Both the position numbers and the translations under genes were made by a program. This document shows, in pieces, positions 34,692 through 44,400 of a stretch of 64,000 nt of DNA (position 1 is the first letter of the stretch; each line of letters opens with the position of its first letter). The stretch covers positions 62,001-126,000 of the forward strand of contig CAZHYV010000002.1 in NCBI GenBank assembly GCA_964537055.1, written 5' to 3'. The notes under the pieces are model-generated. The model saw only the letters and a list, made by a program, of their open reading frames with translations. It was not told the DNA's origin and ran no database searches. Source of the DNA: CAZHYV01 sp964537055 (lineage in GTDB: Bacteria; Myxococcota_A; Polyangia; Palsa-1104; JAEUJZ01).

Positions 34692-37600
34692 CTAACGAGC
34701 TTTCTCCTCTAATAGCTTCTGAATCCACAAGTTCGTGAGTTTTTCTTGAAGCGTATTTTGACGTAATCTCGTTGAAAGATGAGCAAAATCCACCTGCTCG
34801 ATCGGTTGGTCTTGGTTCACACAGGAAAACACATACCGTTCCTGCTGTGTCACTGGATCGACCTGTTTCTGTAGACACTGGGCGCAGATTTCTTTCATCA
34901 TACACAGCATCGGAGAATTAATACTTGCAACCCCCTTTTGTTGTTTCTTTAGATAGGGCCGCAAACTTCCCTTCCTCGCCTGCTGTACTGCTGCCATCAT
35001 ACGGTCCGAACCAATGACAATCATTCGATCAACCTCTTCAAGTTGAAACTTTTCTCCTCCGAGCTTCTTCTCTGCATAAGCCTCGAGCGCCTGGACAAGA
35101 TTTCCGACAAACATGAGATCCTGAGGGCGTCTTCTAAGAGATCCTTCTCTCGCAGGAGCTACGTCGCATGCCCAAATCACTTGGTCAGCGTAAGCCTCGA
35201 TTTCGTCCTGCTTGTAGATGTCTTCTGATTTTCGATAGCCTGCAAAATAGAGTATTCGGCAGCCGTTTTGTTTGAGGGCCTTGGCGATAGAAAATAAAAC
35301 TGCGTTGCCCAATCCTCCCCCTACGAGGCATACCGTTTCACTCTCTGGAATTTCTGTCGGAGTTCCCGTAGGACCCATGACCACGATAGGCTCTCCGGGT
35401 TTCAAAAACTGGCATAGCTGGGATGAGGCCCCCATTTCAAGGACAATCAGCGAGAGAATGCCTTTCTCTGGGTTGGCGATGGCTCCCGTAAGCGCCAAAC
35501 CTTCCATTAGCATTTTTGTACCATTGATGCTCGGTGCATAGGCCTCGAAATTTTGTAGACGGTAAAATTGTCCCGGTTGAAATTTCCTCGCTGCCTGCGG
35601 TGCTGATACAACCAGTTCAACAATGGTGGGCGTGAGTCGCTTCACCTCGATTACCTTCGCTGTAAACTCCGCGTCCCAGCGTCTTTGCATCTTTCTGAAC
35701 GAAGGCAGTGCTACCTCTTCCCCGCTGGGTTTTCCATCGGTGTGGAGATGACTTTTGTTTTGTGGCGATACTGAGGCCTCCTTACCAGTCACATTACCAT
35801 CCGCACTACCCTCTCCCCTAGCAGGCTGCGGAGAACCCTCCTGCTGGTGCAGACGCTCCCGCTTTTGCAATAACGACGCCACCTGCAAAAATCCATGCTT
35901 GGCAGAGGCCATTGCTTTTACGACCGAGCCTGCATAATGGGGATGGTTGTCGCCGTAAAAACTCACCGTCTTGCCTTGATGATGGTACGAAGTAAAGACT
36001 CCTAGGGGATCAGGTATCAGCGATACACTCCCATCGGATAAAATTTCCGCGTTGTGGGGCCTAAAATACCCATTCTTTGCAAGCTCGAAGCTGCCTGAGT
36101 ACTCACGTTCATACATCGTGTTGGGCTTAGTCCCGATCGCCACGAACACGGTTTTTGCAGGAATCTCGACATGATCCCCATCAACCCAATGTCCCTCAAC
36201 AAAAGATTGTTTGACGAATTTCATCGATCGAAGGGCTTGGTATTCATCCACCTCTGCTTGAAGGGGTTGCAGACATTCTAGATATTGCACTCCCTCCTCT
36301 AGACTTTTCTCTACCTCCTCAGGGTTGAGACGATAAGCAGGGGAGTCCAAAAGCCGCTTTCGATAGACGATGGTGACTCCGCCAAACAACTTGAGCAGGG
36401 GAATGAAATTAGGGGGCCTTTGCTCACATTTTGCCTGCTCACGTTCGTTACGAATGGCCAGTCCGTGTTGGAGTTGTTCCCAAAGGATCTCTTTTTCTTC
36501 CTGGGCAAGATGTTTTCCAAGCACATCGACGAATTTTGCAAAGAGAGATGCTCTCCACATGGTTTCCCATTTCGCAGAAATTGGCCCCTTTACAGAAATA
36601 CTTCCTTCGATGGGTCCAACCAGCTGCTCACAGCGCTCTAATATTTTTTCTGCTTGCACCACATAATACGCTAGCAGCTCTGTGGCTGTGTCGATGGCGG
36701 TAAGTCCACCTCCAATCACGAGGGCAGGCAGCCTCACCTGAAGGTTGGCCAAAGAGTCTTTCTGATAGGCGCCCTGGAGCTGTAAGCTCATCAAAAAGTC
36801 TGAAGCTTGCCGAATTCCTCGGCAAAGCATGTTTTTTCCTGATAAAAGGGAAGGTCTACCAGCACCTGCAGCCAAGGCCACATGGTCAAATCCCATCTGC
36901 CACGCATCCTCCAGCGTAAGGCCCCCCCCAAATCGTATCCCCCCGTAGAACTTAATATGAGGATTCCGAGAGAGTGTTAGATACATCAACGTGAGGAAAT
37001 TCTTATCAAAGCGTACCGTAATGCCGTACTCAGAGACACCCCCAAACCCCAAAATGGGCCGTTCCGAAAGCTGCTTGGTGATGTGCTCATAATATTTCAC
37101 CGGTGTGGGAGGTTTTCCTTCGGCAACATTCCCCACATAGGCTTCTGGAAGCGGCTCTAGCTTGAGTCCATCAATCCCGATCACCCCAAACCCTTCCCGG
37201 CTCAAGTGATGAGCCAGCGTATACCCCGCCGGCCCAAGCCCCACCACAAGGATCATTTTGCCATTGTAGGGCAAGGGATAAGGGCGCTCTACGTTGAGGG
37301 GATTGAACCGCGTTAACAATCCGTAGATTTCCACCCCAAATGGCATGGATAGCACATCGGTAAGCACACCTGTCTCAATTTGAGGGATGTTCACAGGCGT
37401 TTGCTTTTGGTAAATGCACGCCTTCATACAATCGTTGCAGATCCGATGTCCCGTTCCTGGACACATCGGATTGTCGATACACACAAGCGCCAAGGCTGCG
37501 ATCGGGTCTCCCTGCCGCTTCATGAGGTTCATCTCAGAGATTTTTTCATCTAGCGGACAACCCTCCAGTTTGATTCCAAGCGGGTTCGTCTTAACATCGC

Positions 37601-38435
37601 CTGACTTTTCGCGCAATCCATGGCTACATGAGTCTTTGTCCCGCTGGTGGCAGTACAAGCAGTAGTCCACCTCGGCCATGACCTCGTCAAAGGGCATCCG
37701 TGGATCTGTTAGATCAAAACCATCGCGGGGGCGCATTTTTTTGTCTTCGCCAAGCAAAAGCTCGAGTCCCGCTTGGGTCCGCTTTTGCAGAGGCACCAAA
37801 TTTTGGTAATTAATGTTTGCGGGAAACTTCAGCGAAAGCCAACCATGCTTTGTTTGTAACTCGTCCCGATGGAGCAAGAGAAGGTCTGCCAGCAAATCAA
37901 TCTCGGCACGCACCTGCTTTAACGCGAGATCGTCTGCTGGTCGTGAAAGTAGAGCTCGCTCTTGATCCAAAAGGTGAAGGGCCACTTGAGAAACCGCTCG
38001 TTCATTGTGAAGCGCGTCGCAGCCATACCTATCCAGTAGGATCCGTCCCTCCTCTAGGATGTGAGAGACATTCACTGGAACTGCACGCCTCATCATTCTT
38101 CTTTTGATAAACTCATCCTTGAATCGGAAAAGCTCAAGATCCCTTGCCGTTTGCCGGGCGATCGCATCTGCAGCGGCCTGCACTTCCTTACCAAACAGAC
38201 GGACAATAAATCGCGACACCCAAGGAGCAACCTCGCACAGGAGTTTAGAGACTTCTACTTTACCAAACTGTCCACGGGTCGATAGATCTCTGTAGCGTTG
38301 GTAGCTCGCATAAAGGCCGGCGTCTCCTTCCCGAAACTCTGCTAACCACACCTCATAGAGGCGCTTAAGCCCTTCTGCTGTGTGAAGATCAGCATAGGTA
38401 AAGGGAGCGATGCCTAGGTGAAATCCTGTGTTCAT
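34692..38435 (-). CDS. Multidomain iron-sulfur flavoprotein oxidoreductase (GltB-small-subunit-like plus ferredoxin reductase-like)
   Basis: The product has 1,247 residues in one frame. Residues 1-250 form a helical region of unknown fold. Residues 255-345 are Cys-rich (Cys 259, 262, 270, 293, 319, 325, 333, 336, 340), sites for two or more iron-sulfur clusters. From residue 395 there is an FAD/NAD(P) oxidoreductase with VVGLGPAG, a second NAD(P) motif (ALVIGGGLTAIDTATELL) and AIGTKPNT, as in glutamate synthase small subunits. From about 925 comes an FNR-like domain (KFQPGQFYRLQNFEAY, VCLVGGGLGNAVL) and a PyrK-like terminal Cys cluster (CMMKEICAQC). It likely passes electrons between NAD(P)H and an unknown acceptor. 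No Shine-Dalgarno sequence is present. Confidence 0.8.
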   Translation of the reverse strand: MNTGFHLGIAPFTYADLHTAEGLKRLYEVWLAEFREGDAGLYASYQRYRDLSTRGQFGKVEVSKLLCEVAPWVSRFIVRLFGKEVQAAADAIARQTARDLELFRFKDEFIKRRMMRRAVPVNVSHILEEGRILLDRYGCDALHNERAVSQVALHLLDQERALLSRPADDLALKQVRAEIDLLADLLLLHRDELQTKHGWLSLKFPANINYQNLVPLQKRTQAGLELLLGEDKKMRPRDGFDLTDPRMPFDEVMAEVDYCLYCHQRDKDSCSHGLREKSGDVKTNPLGIKLEGCPLDEKISEMNLMKRQGDPIAALALVCIDNPMCPGTGHRICNDCMKACIYQKQTPVNIPQIETGVLTDVLSMPFGVEIYGLLTRFNPLNVERPYPLPYNGKMILVVGLGPAGYTLAHHLSREGFGVIGIDGLKLEPLPEAYVGNVAEGKPPTPVKYYEHITKQLSERPILGFGGVSEYGITVRFDKNFLTLMYLTLSRNPHIKFYGGIRFGGGLTLEDAWQMGFDHVALAAGAGRPSLLSGKNMLCRGIRQASDFLMSLQLQGAYQKDSLANLQVRLPALVIGGGLTAIDTATELLAYYVVQAEKILERCEQLVGPIEGSISVKGPISAKWETMWRASLFAKFVDVLGKHLAQEEKEILWEQLQHGLAIRNEREQAKCEQRPPNFIPLLKLFGGVTIVYRKRLLDSPAYRLNPEEVEKSLEEGVQYLECLQPLQAEVDEYQALRSMKFVKQSFVEGHWVDGDHVEIPAKTVFVAIGTKPNTMYEREYSGSFELAKNGYFRPHNAEILSDGSVSLIPDPLGVFTSYHHQGKTVSFYGDNHPHYAGSVVKAMASAKHGFLQVASLLQKRERLHQQEGSPQPARGEGSADGNVTGKEASVSPQNKSHLHTDGKPSGEEVALPSFRKMQRRWDAEFTAKVIEVKRLTPTIVELVVSAPQAARKFQPGQFYRLQNFEAYAPSINGTKMLMEGLALTGAIANPEKGILSLIVLEMGASSQLCQFLKPGEPIVVMGPTGTPTEIPESETVCLVGGGLGNAVLFSIAKALKQNGCRILYFAGYRKSEDIYKQDEIEAYADQVIWACDVAPAREGSLRRRPQDLMFVGNLVQALEAYAEKKLGGEKFQLEEVDRMIVIGSDRMMAAVQQARKGSLRPYLKKQQKGVASINSPMLCMMKEICAQCLQKQVDPVTQQERYVFSCVNQDQPIEQVDFAHLSTRLRQNTLQEKLTNLWIQKLLEEKAR

Positions 38436-38443
38436 GGAGGGTT

Positions 38444-38472
38444 ATCATACTATGATAGATTTAAATAAATCT
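38444..38472. repeat. Two adjacent dyads upstream of the flavoprotein gene
   Basis: ATCATA-C-TATGAT (38444-38456) and AGATTT-AAAT-AAATCT (38457-38472) lie back to back, ending 8 bp before the ATG at 38435. The first includes a -10-like TATGAT. They could be repressor operators. Confidence 0.4.
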
Positions 38473-38617
38473 GTAGAACTTTATCGAGGAATACTGAACA
38501 ATAAGGTCGGGAAAGCGAGGGATCAATCAAACGGCAGATACATGCTTTAAGATGATAAGCTGATTCTTCGCTGCAAACAGCCTCATTTGAGTCTACATCT
38601 TGTTACTTAAGATCTCT

Positions 38618-39211
38618 TTACTTCTTGTTTTCCTCAGCGTTATATTCATCCTCCGCGTTTGCTTGTTCACTCGAGTAATTCCTAGAGATTGACATAAGTT
38701 TAGAAGCAGAAAGCTCTTTTACCTCTCGCGCCAGTTTATTATAATCTACCTTCATACAATAACGATGAGGTTGTGCATTTTCCTCTTCGTATAACCGAGA
38801 GTTTAAACCAGCTAATTCTGTCAATTCTTCGTTAGTAAGAGTTTTAAATTCTTCTCTTTCTTTCCGGTTTATTTCTGCAATTCTTATATTTAATTTCGAA
38901 ATTTTCTGAGCTTGTTCGTCATAGAAGTCTCTGTAGAGCATCTCTTTAAGAAACATCTCCTCTCGATCTTTCTTCTCAAAATAGGAAGCAACCTCCGCAT
39001 CTGACATCGACAAAATGGCGCTATCATATTTAAGCATACTTCTTGCGACATTATCGGCTATCTCTTTCTCAAAATCCTGACACTGCCGTTTTTGATTTTC
39101 CTCTGTCGTTCTTGAAGTAAGAAATTCCTCTTTTGCACAAAAAGAAAACATCGTAAATCCTAAACAACCAATTACTGTCAAAATTCTTGTATATTTATTT
39201 TCTGTAAACAT
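38618..39211 (-). CDS. Exported coiled-coil protein of unknown function
   Basis: The product has 197 residues. A signal-like segment (ILTVIGCLGFTMFSFC) ends in a Cys that may be lipidated, although FSFC is a poor lipobox. The rest is strongly helical and charged (EKKDREEMFLKEMLYRDFYDEQ, SKLNIRIAEINRKEREEF), suggesting coiled coils. Two further Cys are present. GGAGAAAAA precedes the ATG. Codon and base composition are more AT-rich than in neighbours, which could mean later acquisition. No family recognised. Confidence 0.55.
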   Translation of the reverse strand: MFTENKYTRILTVIGCLGFTMFSFCAKEEFLTSRTTEENQKRQCQDFEKEIADNVARSMLKYDSAILSMSDAEVASYFEKKDREEMFLKEMLYRDFYDEQAQKISKLNIRIAEINRKEREEFKTLTNEELTELAGLNSRLYEEENAQPHRYCMKVDYNKLAREVKELSASKLMSISRNYSSEQANAEDEYNAEENKK

Positions 39212-39357
39212 TTTTTCTCCAAAATAAGCACTTCCACTCTAAACGAAGTTTAAACCTTTTATTTACCTTTTTATATATACCACACTTCTTACATTTCTGC
39301 ACCTATATTTTCTTAGCACTTCTACTTCCCAGAATAGACTCACCTTTTCCTCCCAAG

Positions 39358-39418
39358 CCTGCGATGATTCGCATCTTCCATGTTCCTCACCAACCTGCTA
39401 TGCTTCGCACCTCCCATG
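39358..39418 (+). repeat. 25-bp direct repeat giving two in-frame start codons
   Basis: Copies at 39358-39382 and 39394-39418 are 36 bp apart, match at 21 of 25 bases, and each ends in an ATG in the helicase frame. Confidence 0.6.
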
Positions 39419-42214
39419 ATCCCGCTGCAGCACGAACATTTTTTCTTCTCCAAGGACTGTGTCATCCAAGCAGGTGCAGGCACAGGGAAAACCCACACGC
39501 TTGTAACCCAATATCTGCACCTTTGCAGCGGACTGAGCGCGCACAAAAGGCCTCTGCTCCCTGCCGAAATTCTCGTTCTCACCTTTACCGAAAAAGCAGC
39601 TTTCGAGCTGCACGATCGCCTTCGCACGAGACTCAAACGCCTTTTCCATACATCCCTCGATCTGAACTACGAAGAGCAGCTTGAACAAATCGAGCCAGAA
39701 TTGTATGCCACCGCCAAAGCCCATTCCCTCCCCTTGCCCTCAAACAAGGTGTGGGGCAATGTTCTTTCTCAGCTAGAATTTTTCCCGCCTTCTACTTTCC
39801 ACGGTTATTCGGCGAACTTGCTTCGTCGATATGCAAGGCATCTTGCATTGGATCCAGAATTTCAGCTTCTTTCTGAGTCTGAAGCATTCACGCTGCAAAC
39901 AAAACAGGTGCGAAGCATCTTGCTTTCTTTGTTAGAACAGGACTTAACCAGTGCCAATTCTTACCAAGAACAGTCACCCTTCAAAATCACCAAACAAGAC
40001 GCAGAACATCTGATTTTGCAGTACGGCCTTGAAAGTCTATCCGAACAAGGGGCTCTTCCTGAGCTTGTGGCCAAAGTGATTCAGAAGAGTCGAGAGGAGG
40101 GGCTTCCTTTGCAAGAGATTTCGGACGCCTATCTGCCCCGACATTGTTCTTCGGCGTGGAGAGAAATTTATAAGCAAGCAGCCCAAGCCATCTCCTCCTT
40201 TTTTGCACTTCCGTCTCACCTGGGTAAGACGAGCTCTCTCCTGGTCGAGGGATGGACCGAAACCTACGCCTCCCTGTGGCAATTTTTTTCTGCAGCTCTA
40301 GACTCGATACATTCACGCCCTGAGTCTCACGAACAATTTCCTACCTGGGCGCATTTTTTATCCGTGGGCCTTTTGCCTACGTTAAAAGCTTTTTGCGCCG
40401 AACTGGGCCAACTTCGGGCGAAGCAGGAAGAATCGTCGCGGGCCCTCCTTGCATCGGTGAAATCGCAATTCCAACAAGTCCTAGAAGAGACCGAAGCCCT
40501 GCTTATCACTGACCAGGCTGCCCCCTTAGCACAAGCTCTTGAGAAATTATGTGAGGCCGCCTCAGAAGCCTATACTCAGGCCAAAGCATACATTCATTCT
40601 CTCGATTTTATCGATCTCTTACAAAAGACCTGTACGCTTCTTCAAGACCACCCTTACCTACGGAAACAGATCCAGGCAGGGACCCATGTAATTTTGGTCG
40701 ATGAATTTCAAGACACAAATCCACTTCAGGCCAAAATCTTATCGTTGTTGACTTGGGATGTTCTTCCCACCAACTCCCCACAAACGCTCGCTGGAAGAAT
40801 TACGATTGTTGGGGACCGAAAACAGTCGATCTATCAATTCCGTGGGGCCAATGTGTCGATGTTCCAATCATTCTGCCAAGAAATTCTTTCGCGGGGCGGG
40901 ATTGAGGTGACCCTCACCACCTCCAGGCGGTCCCTCCCCAACCTGATTCATTTTAGCAACGCTTTGTTTGCAAAAATATTTCGGGAGGAGGAATGGAACC
41001 ACGATCGGGATGCTTTGCTGCTATTTCGAGAAGAAAATACTCCGCCAAATTCAAAAGGACCGCTTTCTCCAGAGCTTCTCTCGATTGAGTCTGCTCCTGA
41101 AGAGCTTTCTCCCATCGAAACCGAGGCCCTTGGCGTAGCAAAACGGATCCAGCTTCTTCTTGCCGAAGGGCATGCTGCCCATGAAATTGCCATTTTGCTA
41201 AGGCGGTTCACTCACGTTGATATTTATACAGAGGCACTCTCGCAAGCAGGCATCCAGACCCAGGTTGTCAATGGACGAGGATTCTATCAAAGTTCTGAGA
41301 TTTGGGATCTCAGCTCAGCGCTTCTTTTTATTGCCGATCCTACCAACAAACTTGCGCTGCTCTCGTTATTGCGATCGCCTCTTTGGGGAATGCGCGATAG
41401 CACGATCTATTCCCTGCACCGACAAGATCGCTTGTCGATCGCTGGCCTGTTGTCTCTGTCAGAAAATGACCTTCCCGATCCTACTATCGATGGTGAGCTC
41501 ACCCATTTATTAGACATGGCAAATCTTCTCTCTGATCTGGTCTCTCTGGGTGAATTGCTAGGACCCTCTACCTGTTTAAAGCGGCTGTATGAAAGGAGTG
41601 GCTATCGTGAAATTCTTAGAGGCCTGCCCCGATCCAAACAGCGCCTTGCCAACGTTGAGCAGCTCATTCAAACGGCCCAAGACTTTGAATACCAGGGAGG
41701 ACTCCTGACTGAATTTGCCCATGAGCTCGACAAGAAGATTCAGGATCCCGCTCTAAAGAGCGATCCACCAGCACCCATCCTTGGCGAGAACCAAAATGCC
41801 GTTCACCTGATGACGATCCACCAAGCCAAAGGCCTTGATTTTCCTGTCGTGGTCATCGCTGGATGCAGTGGAACCGATCCCGTGGATGCTCCAGCGATCT
41901 CGTACCATGCCAATTTCGGAATCGGACTTACGCTTCGCGCAGAGGGAGACCGAGCGCCCACCCTTCCCTATCGAAGGATCTCTCGTTTGCTAAAACAGGA
42001 GCAGCAGGCAGAATCGTTGCGCTTATTTTATGTCGCCGTCACTCGTGCAAAAGATAAGGTGATCTTTTCGGGAGAAGGACGCACACGGGCAAAGACTTGG
42101 AGGAGTTACCTTGAAGACTTCCTCCTGTCATCCGAGGGCCATTTGCTAAAAAAGTACCCTCTCCTCCTTTCCTCTGATATACCCTTAGAAACACGAGAGA
42201 GGAGAGCCTCTTAA
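39416..42214 (+). CDS. UvrD/RecB-type superfamily I DNA helicase without nuclease domain
   Basis: About 932 residues from the second ATG (944 from the ATG at 39380). All helicase motifs are in order: IQAGAGTGKT (Walker A), LTFTEKAAFEL, VDEFQDTN (Walker B), VGDRKQSIYQFRGA, HLMTIHQAKGLDFPVVVIAG and FYVAVTRAKDKV. The arrangement with a long 1B/2B insertion resembles RecB and AddA. The chain ends shortly after motif VI, with no PD-(D/E)xK nuclease domain, and no AddB/RecC-like gene adjoins. It probably works in recombination or repair, alone or with a nuclease encoded elsewhere. Neither ATG has a ribosome binding site. Confidence 0.85.
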   Translation: MIPLQHEHFFFSKDCVIQAGAGTGKTHTLVTQYLHLCSGLSAHKRPLLPAEILVLTFTEKAAFELHDRLRTRLKRLFHTSLDLNYEEQLEQIEPELYATAKAHSLPLPSNKVWGNVLSQLEFFPPSTFHGYSANLLRRYARHLALDPEFQLLSESEAFTLQTKQVRSILLSLLEQDLTSANSYQEQSPFKITKQDAEHLILQYGLESLSEQGALPELVAKVIQKSREEGLPLQEISDAYLPRHCSSAWREIYKQAAQAISSFFALPSHLGKTSSLLVEGWTETYASLWQFFSAALDSIHSRPESHEQFPTWAHFLSVGLLPTLKAFCAELGQLRAKQEESSRALLASVKSQFQQVLEETEALLITDQAAPLAQALEKLCEAASEAYTQAKAYIHSLDFIDLLQKTCTLLQDHPYLRKQIQAGTHVILVDEFQDTNPLQAKILSLLTWDVLPTNSPQTLAGRITIVGDRKQSIYQFRGANVSMFQSFCQEILSRGGIEVTLTTSRRSLPNLIHFSNALFAKIFREEEWNHDRDALLLFREENTPPNSKGPLSPELLSIESAPEELSPIETEALGVAKRIQLLLAEGHAAHEIAILLRRFTHVDIYTEALSQAGIQTQVVNGRGFYQSSEIWDLSSALLFIADPTNKLALLSLLRSPLWGMRDSTIYSLHRQDRLSIAGLLSLSENDLPDPTIDGELTHLLDMANLLSDLVSLGELLGPSTCLKRLYERSGYREILRGLPRSKQRLANVEQLIQTAQDFEYQGGLLTEFAHELDKKIQDPALKSDPPAPILGENQNAVHLMTIHQAKGLDFPVVVIAGCSGTDPVDAPAISYHANFGIGLTLRAEGDRAPTLPYRRISRLLKQEQQAESLRLFYVAVTRAKDKVIFSGEGRTRAKTWRSYLEDFLLSSEGHLLKKYPLLLSSDIPLETRERRAS

Positions 42215-42229
42215 GATCAAAGGAACTGT

Positions 42230-42733
42230 ATGTTTCATATGAATACAACCGTCTCCCAAAGCAAACCCGAACTATACAAGCACCTTACCGAGCAGCTTGT
42301 GTCTCTTCTTGGTGGAGAGCAAGACTTTATTGCCAATGCTGCCAATCTTTCTTCGCTGCTTTACCATAGCCTCCCAGAGGTCAATTGGGTGGGATTTTAT
42401 TTGTACAAGCAGGGAGAACTTGTCCTAGGCCCCTTTCAGGGAAAGCCTGCGTGTATTCGGATTCCTTTAGGGAAAGGCGTTTGTGGGGCCGCAGCAGAGC
42501 AACAAAAAACGCTCATTGTGCCAGATGTTCACCAATTTCCGGGCCACATTGCTTGTGATTCTGCTTCCAATGCAGAAATTGTTGTCCCCTTGCTCTACCA
42601 AAATAGGTTGATAGGTGTGCTTGATCTGGATAGCCCCAGCGTCGGAAGATTTGATACAGAAGACCAGAGAGGATTAGAAAATCTCATTGCACATTTTTTG
42701 CACACCAGTGCCGTCCCTGCTGAATTCTCTTGA
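42230..42733 (+). CDS. msrC: GAF-domain free methionine-(R)-sulfoxide reductase
   Basis: MsrC reduces free methionine-(R)-sulfoxide in the cytosol, using thioredoxin. The 167-residue GAF fold is diagnostic: LPEVNWVGFYLYKQGELVLGPFQGKPACIRIPLGKGVCG, then VPDVHQFPGHIACDSASNAEIVVPLLYQNRLIGVLDLDSP. The three functional cysteines are at 75, 85 and 109. AAAGGA lies 6 nt ahead of the ATG at 42230; a second ATG is at 42239. It follows the helicase by 15 bp and is probably co-transcribed. Confidence 0.92.
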   Translation: MFHMNTTVSQSKPELYKHLTEQLVSLLGGEQDFIANAANLSSLLYHSLPEVNWVGFYLYKQGELVLGPFQGKPACIRIPLGKGVCGAAAEQQKTLIVPDVHQFPGHIACDSASNAEIVVPLLYQNRLIGVLDLDSPSVGRFDTEDQRGLENLIAHFLHTSAVPAEFS

Positions 42734-42808
42734 GCCTAATAAAAAAAATTAGTAGATTGCCTGCCTGGGTATAAGTCCCATATTTTTTAACCTTAAGGAG
42801 TGAAAAAA

Positions 42809-43225
42809 ATGAAAAAAATCGCATATGCTCTTGTGTTAACACTCGGCTTCGTTGCCGCTTGTAAGAAAGACACCAAAAAAGATGAACAAGCCCAAGCAGC
42901 TACAATGACTGCTGAAAAGAAAGCAAAAGCTCTTGCTGACCTAGGTTGTGTCTGCAAGCCACCTGCGCCTGCTACAACCACCACAACCAAACCAGCAGCA
43001 GCGGCTACGACGACAACAACCGCTGCAGCTCCAGCTCAGCCCCTTCTTGACTGCGCTCCAGACAGCGTGGGTCTTGAACCTAAAGTGGTGCAATGTGATG
43101 CAAGCTACAGCGGAGACGCAGCAAAGTGCAAAGATGGCAATGCAACAGACACCTACCGTCTTGATCAATGCAAAGCTACTTACGCAACTCCGGTAGCTGC
43201 TCCTGCAGGCGCTCCTCCTGCATAA
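42809..43225 (+). CDS. Small Ala/Thr/Pro-rich lipoprotein
   Basis: The ATG at 42809 is preceded by AAGGAG at 8 nt; a GTG at 42800 is in frame but overlaps that site. The signal KKIAYALVLTLGFVAAC has a clear lipobox. The mature protein of about 120 residues has a Lys-rich start, a low-complexity Ala/Thr/Pro linker (PATTTTTKPAAAATTTT), and six Cys, some probably paired. It likely stands out from the membrane on a flexible stalk. An intrinsic terminator follows. Confidence 0.75.
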   Translation: MKKIAYALVLTLGFVAACKKDTKKDEQAQAATMTAEKKAKALADLGCVCKPPAPATTTTTKPAAAATTTTTAAAPAQPLLDCAPDSVGLEPKVVQCDASYSGDAAKCKDGNATDTYRLDQCKATYATPVAAPAGAPPA

Positions 43226-43258
43226 GCAATTGCTTTCGCAGTCGTTCGATCATGAAAA

Positions 43259-43288
43259 AGAGGGTGGAGGTCTCCATCCTCTTTTTTT
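43259..43288 (+). terminator. Intrinsic terminator of the small lipoprotein gene
   Basis: The 10-bp stem AGAGGGTGGA/TCCATCCTCT (one G-U pair) has a 4-nt loop GGTC and is followed by seven T. It lies 33 bp after the stop codon. Confidence 0.85.
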
Positions 43289-43411
43289 ATGTGCAGTTTT
43301 TGTCGTAACGAAGTATCCGCTATGCCGGAGCATCCTCAAAGTTACCTGCTCGCATGGATATGAGAGTGACGTATTTAAGTCAAAGTCAAAACGGAAACAG
43401 AACCCATCCTC

Positions 43412-44392
43412 TTACTGCTCGTTTTTTACCGCAGCTTGGAGTTCTGTAATGATCTCCTTCATAATCTGCCTTGCGTATCCCATTTGGCTCTCTGGCAGCG
43501 AGACCGCTCCTACTACGGGATGGCCACCTCCTCCGTACCGAGCACAAATGTCTGCGATATTTACCGTTCTTCTTGAAGAGTACCACGGATTTGAACCTAC
43601 ACTAATTTTGATGCGACCTGGAGATTTAGAGATGCCTACCACATAATGGCAGGTAGGATAAAGGTAGTAGGGAATAAATTTATTTGGGGCCCGCATCTTT
43701 TGATTGGTGATGTCGTAAACCACCACTTCTTTTTCCTCATAGATGTGGCTTTTCATAAGAAATAGGTTTTGCTCATGGTCGCGCAAAAGTGGAACCAACG
43801 CCTGCTGAATATAATCGCTGCCTACGATCTGTTCCAAACTGCGCGTCTGCAAGTCTTGGATAAATCGAGTTTTTAGGTCCAACCGATGGTTTGCTTCAAC
43901 CCAGGTCATCAATTTTAAGGCTGGCTCTTTCAACTCAACTGCCATTTTAGGACTTTCAAACTGAGCACCGTCGACAATATCCGTCCAATAGATCAAATCC
44001 TCATAAGGCTTTGTATCAAAGCCGTAAACCTCCTTACATTTTTCCGATAGAAACTTGCTGCAGGATCTCGCAGCGGGGTCGTAGAAATGTTGTGGATGCA
44101 TAACCTCATAAAAATGGGCCTCATCTTCCTTGGTTAAAAAGGCACTGCGATGATGGTCAAACCACCAATTGAGCCTTGGGCTAGGAGAGTACCTAAAATC
44201 TACACAGGCATGCTCCCATTCTGCTTCTGTACGGAACGTCCCTCCGGCAAACACATCTCCAGGTCCGTGGTTCACCCCGACATACTCAAAGTTTGTATTT
44301 TTGTTAATGCAGCTTTTGTAAAAAGCGGTAAATAGCGCAGCCGAGACAGCACCATCAAGACAGTTATCATGGTACAAAACACGTATTGACAT
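43412..44392 (-). CDS. DHH/DHHA1-family phosphoesterase
   Basis: The product has 326 residues. DHH superfamily motifs are visible: YHDNCLDG (7-14), VDF (64-66), DHH (79-81), a further Asp in WTDIVDG, and the DHHA1 motif YGGGGHPVVGAVSL near residue 290. Such proteins hydrolyse short RNAs, pAp or cyclic dinucleotide products (NrnA type), with Mn2+ bound by the Asp/His residues. The NrnA or DHH-type substrate cannot be chosen from sequence alone; it might degrade the pGpG left from the cyclic di-GMP made by the FHA-GGDEF enzyme. Cytoplasmic; no ribosome binding site. Confidence 0.85.
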   Translation of the reverse strand: MSIRVLYHDNCLDGAVSAALFTAFYKSCINKNTNFEYVGVNHGPGDVFAGGTFRTEAEWEHACVDFRYSPSPRLNWWFDHHRSAFLTKEDEAHFYEVMHPQHFYDPAARSCSKFLSEKCKEVYGFDTKPYEDLIYWTDIVDGAQFESPKMAVELKEPALKLMTWVEANHRLDLKTRFIQDLQTRSLEQIVGSDYIQQALVPLLRDHEQNLFLMKSHIYEEKEVVVYDITNQKMRAPNKFIPYYLYPTCHYVVGISKSPGRIKISVGSNPWYSSRRTVNIADICARYGGGGHPVVGAVSLPESQMGYARQIMKEIITELQAAVKNEQ

Positions 44393-44400
44393 CGCTTACG

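Noticed and set aside
36370..36703. Three plus-strand frames inside the flavoprotein gene
   Set aside because: All antisense to a conserved oxidoreductase domain, with no start signals.
41217..41513. Plus-strand frame inside the helicase gene
   Set aside because: Alternative frame of a gene with all helicase motifs in order.
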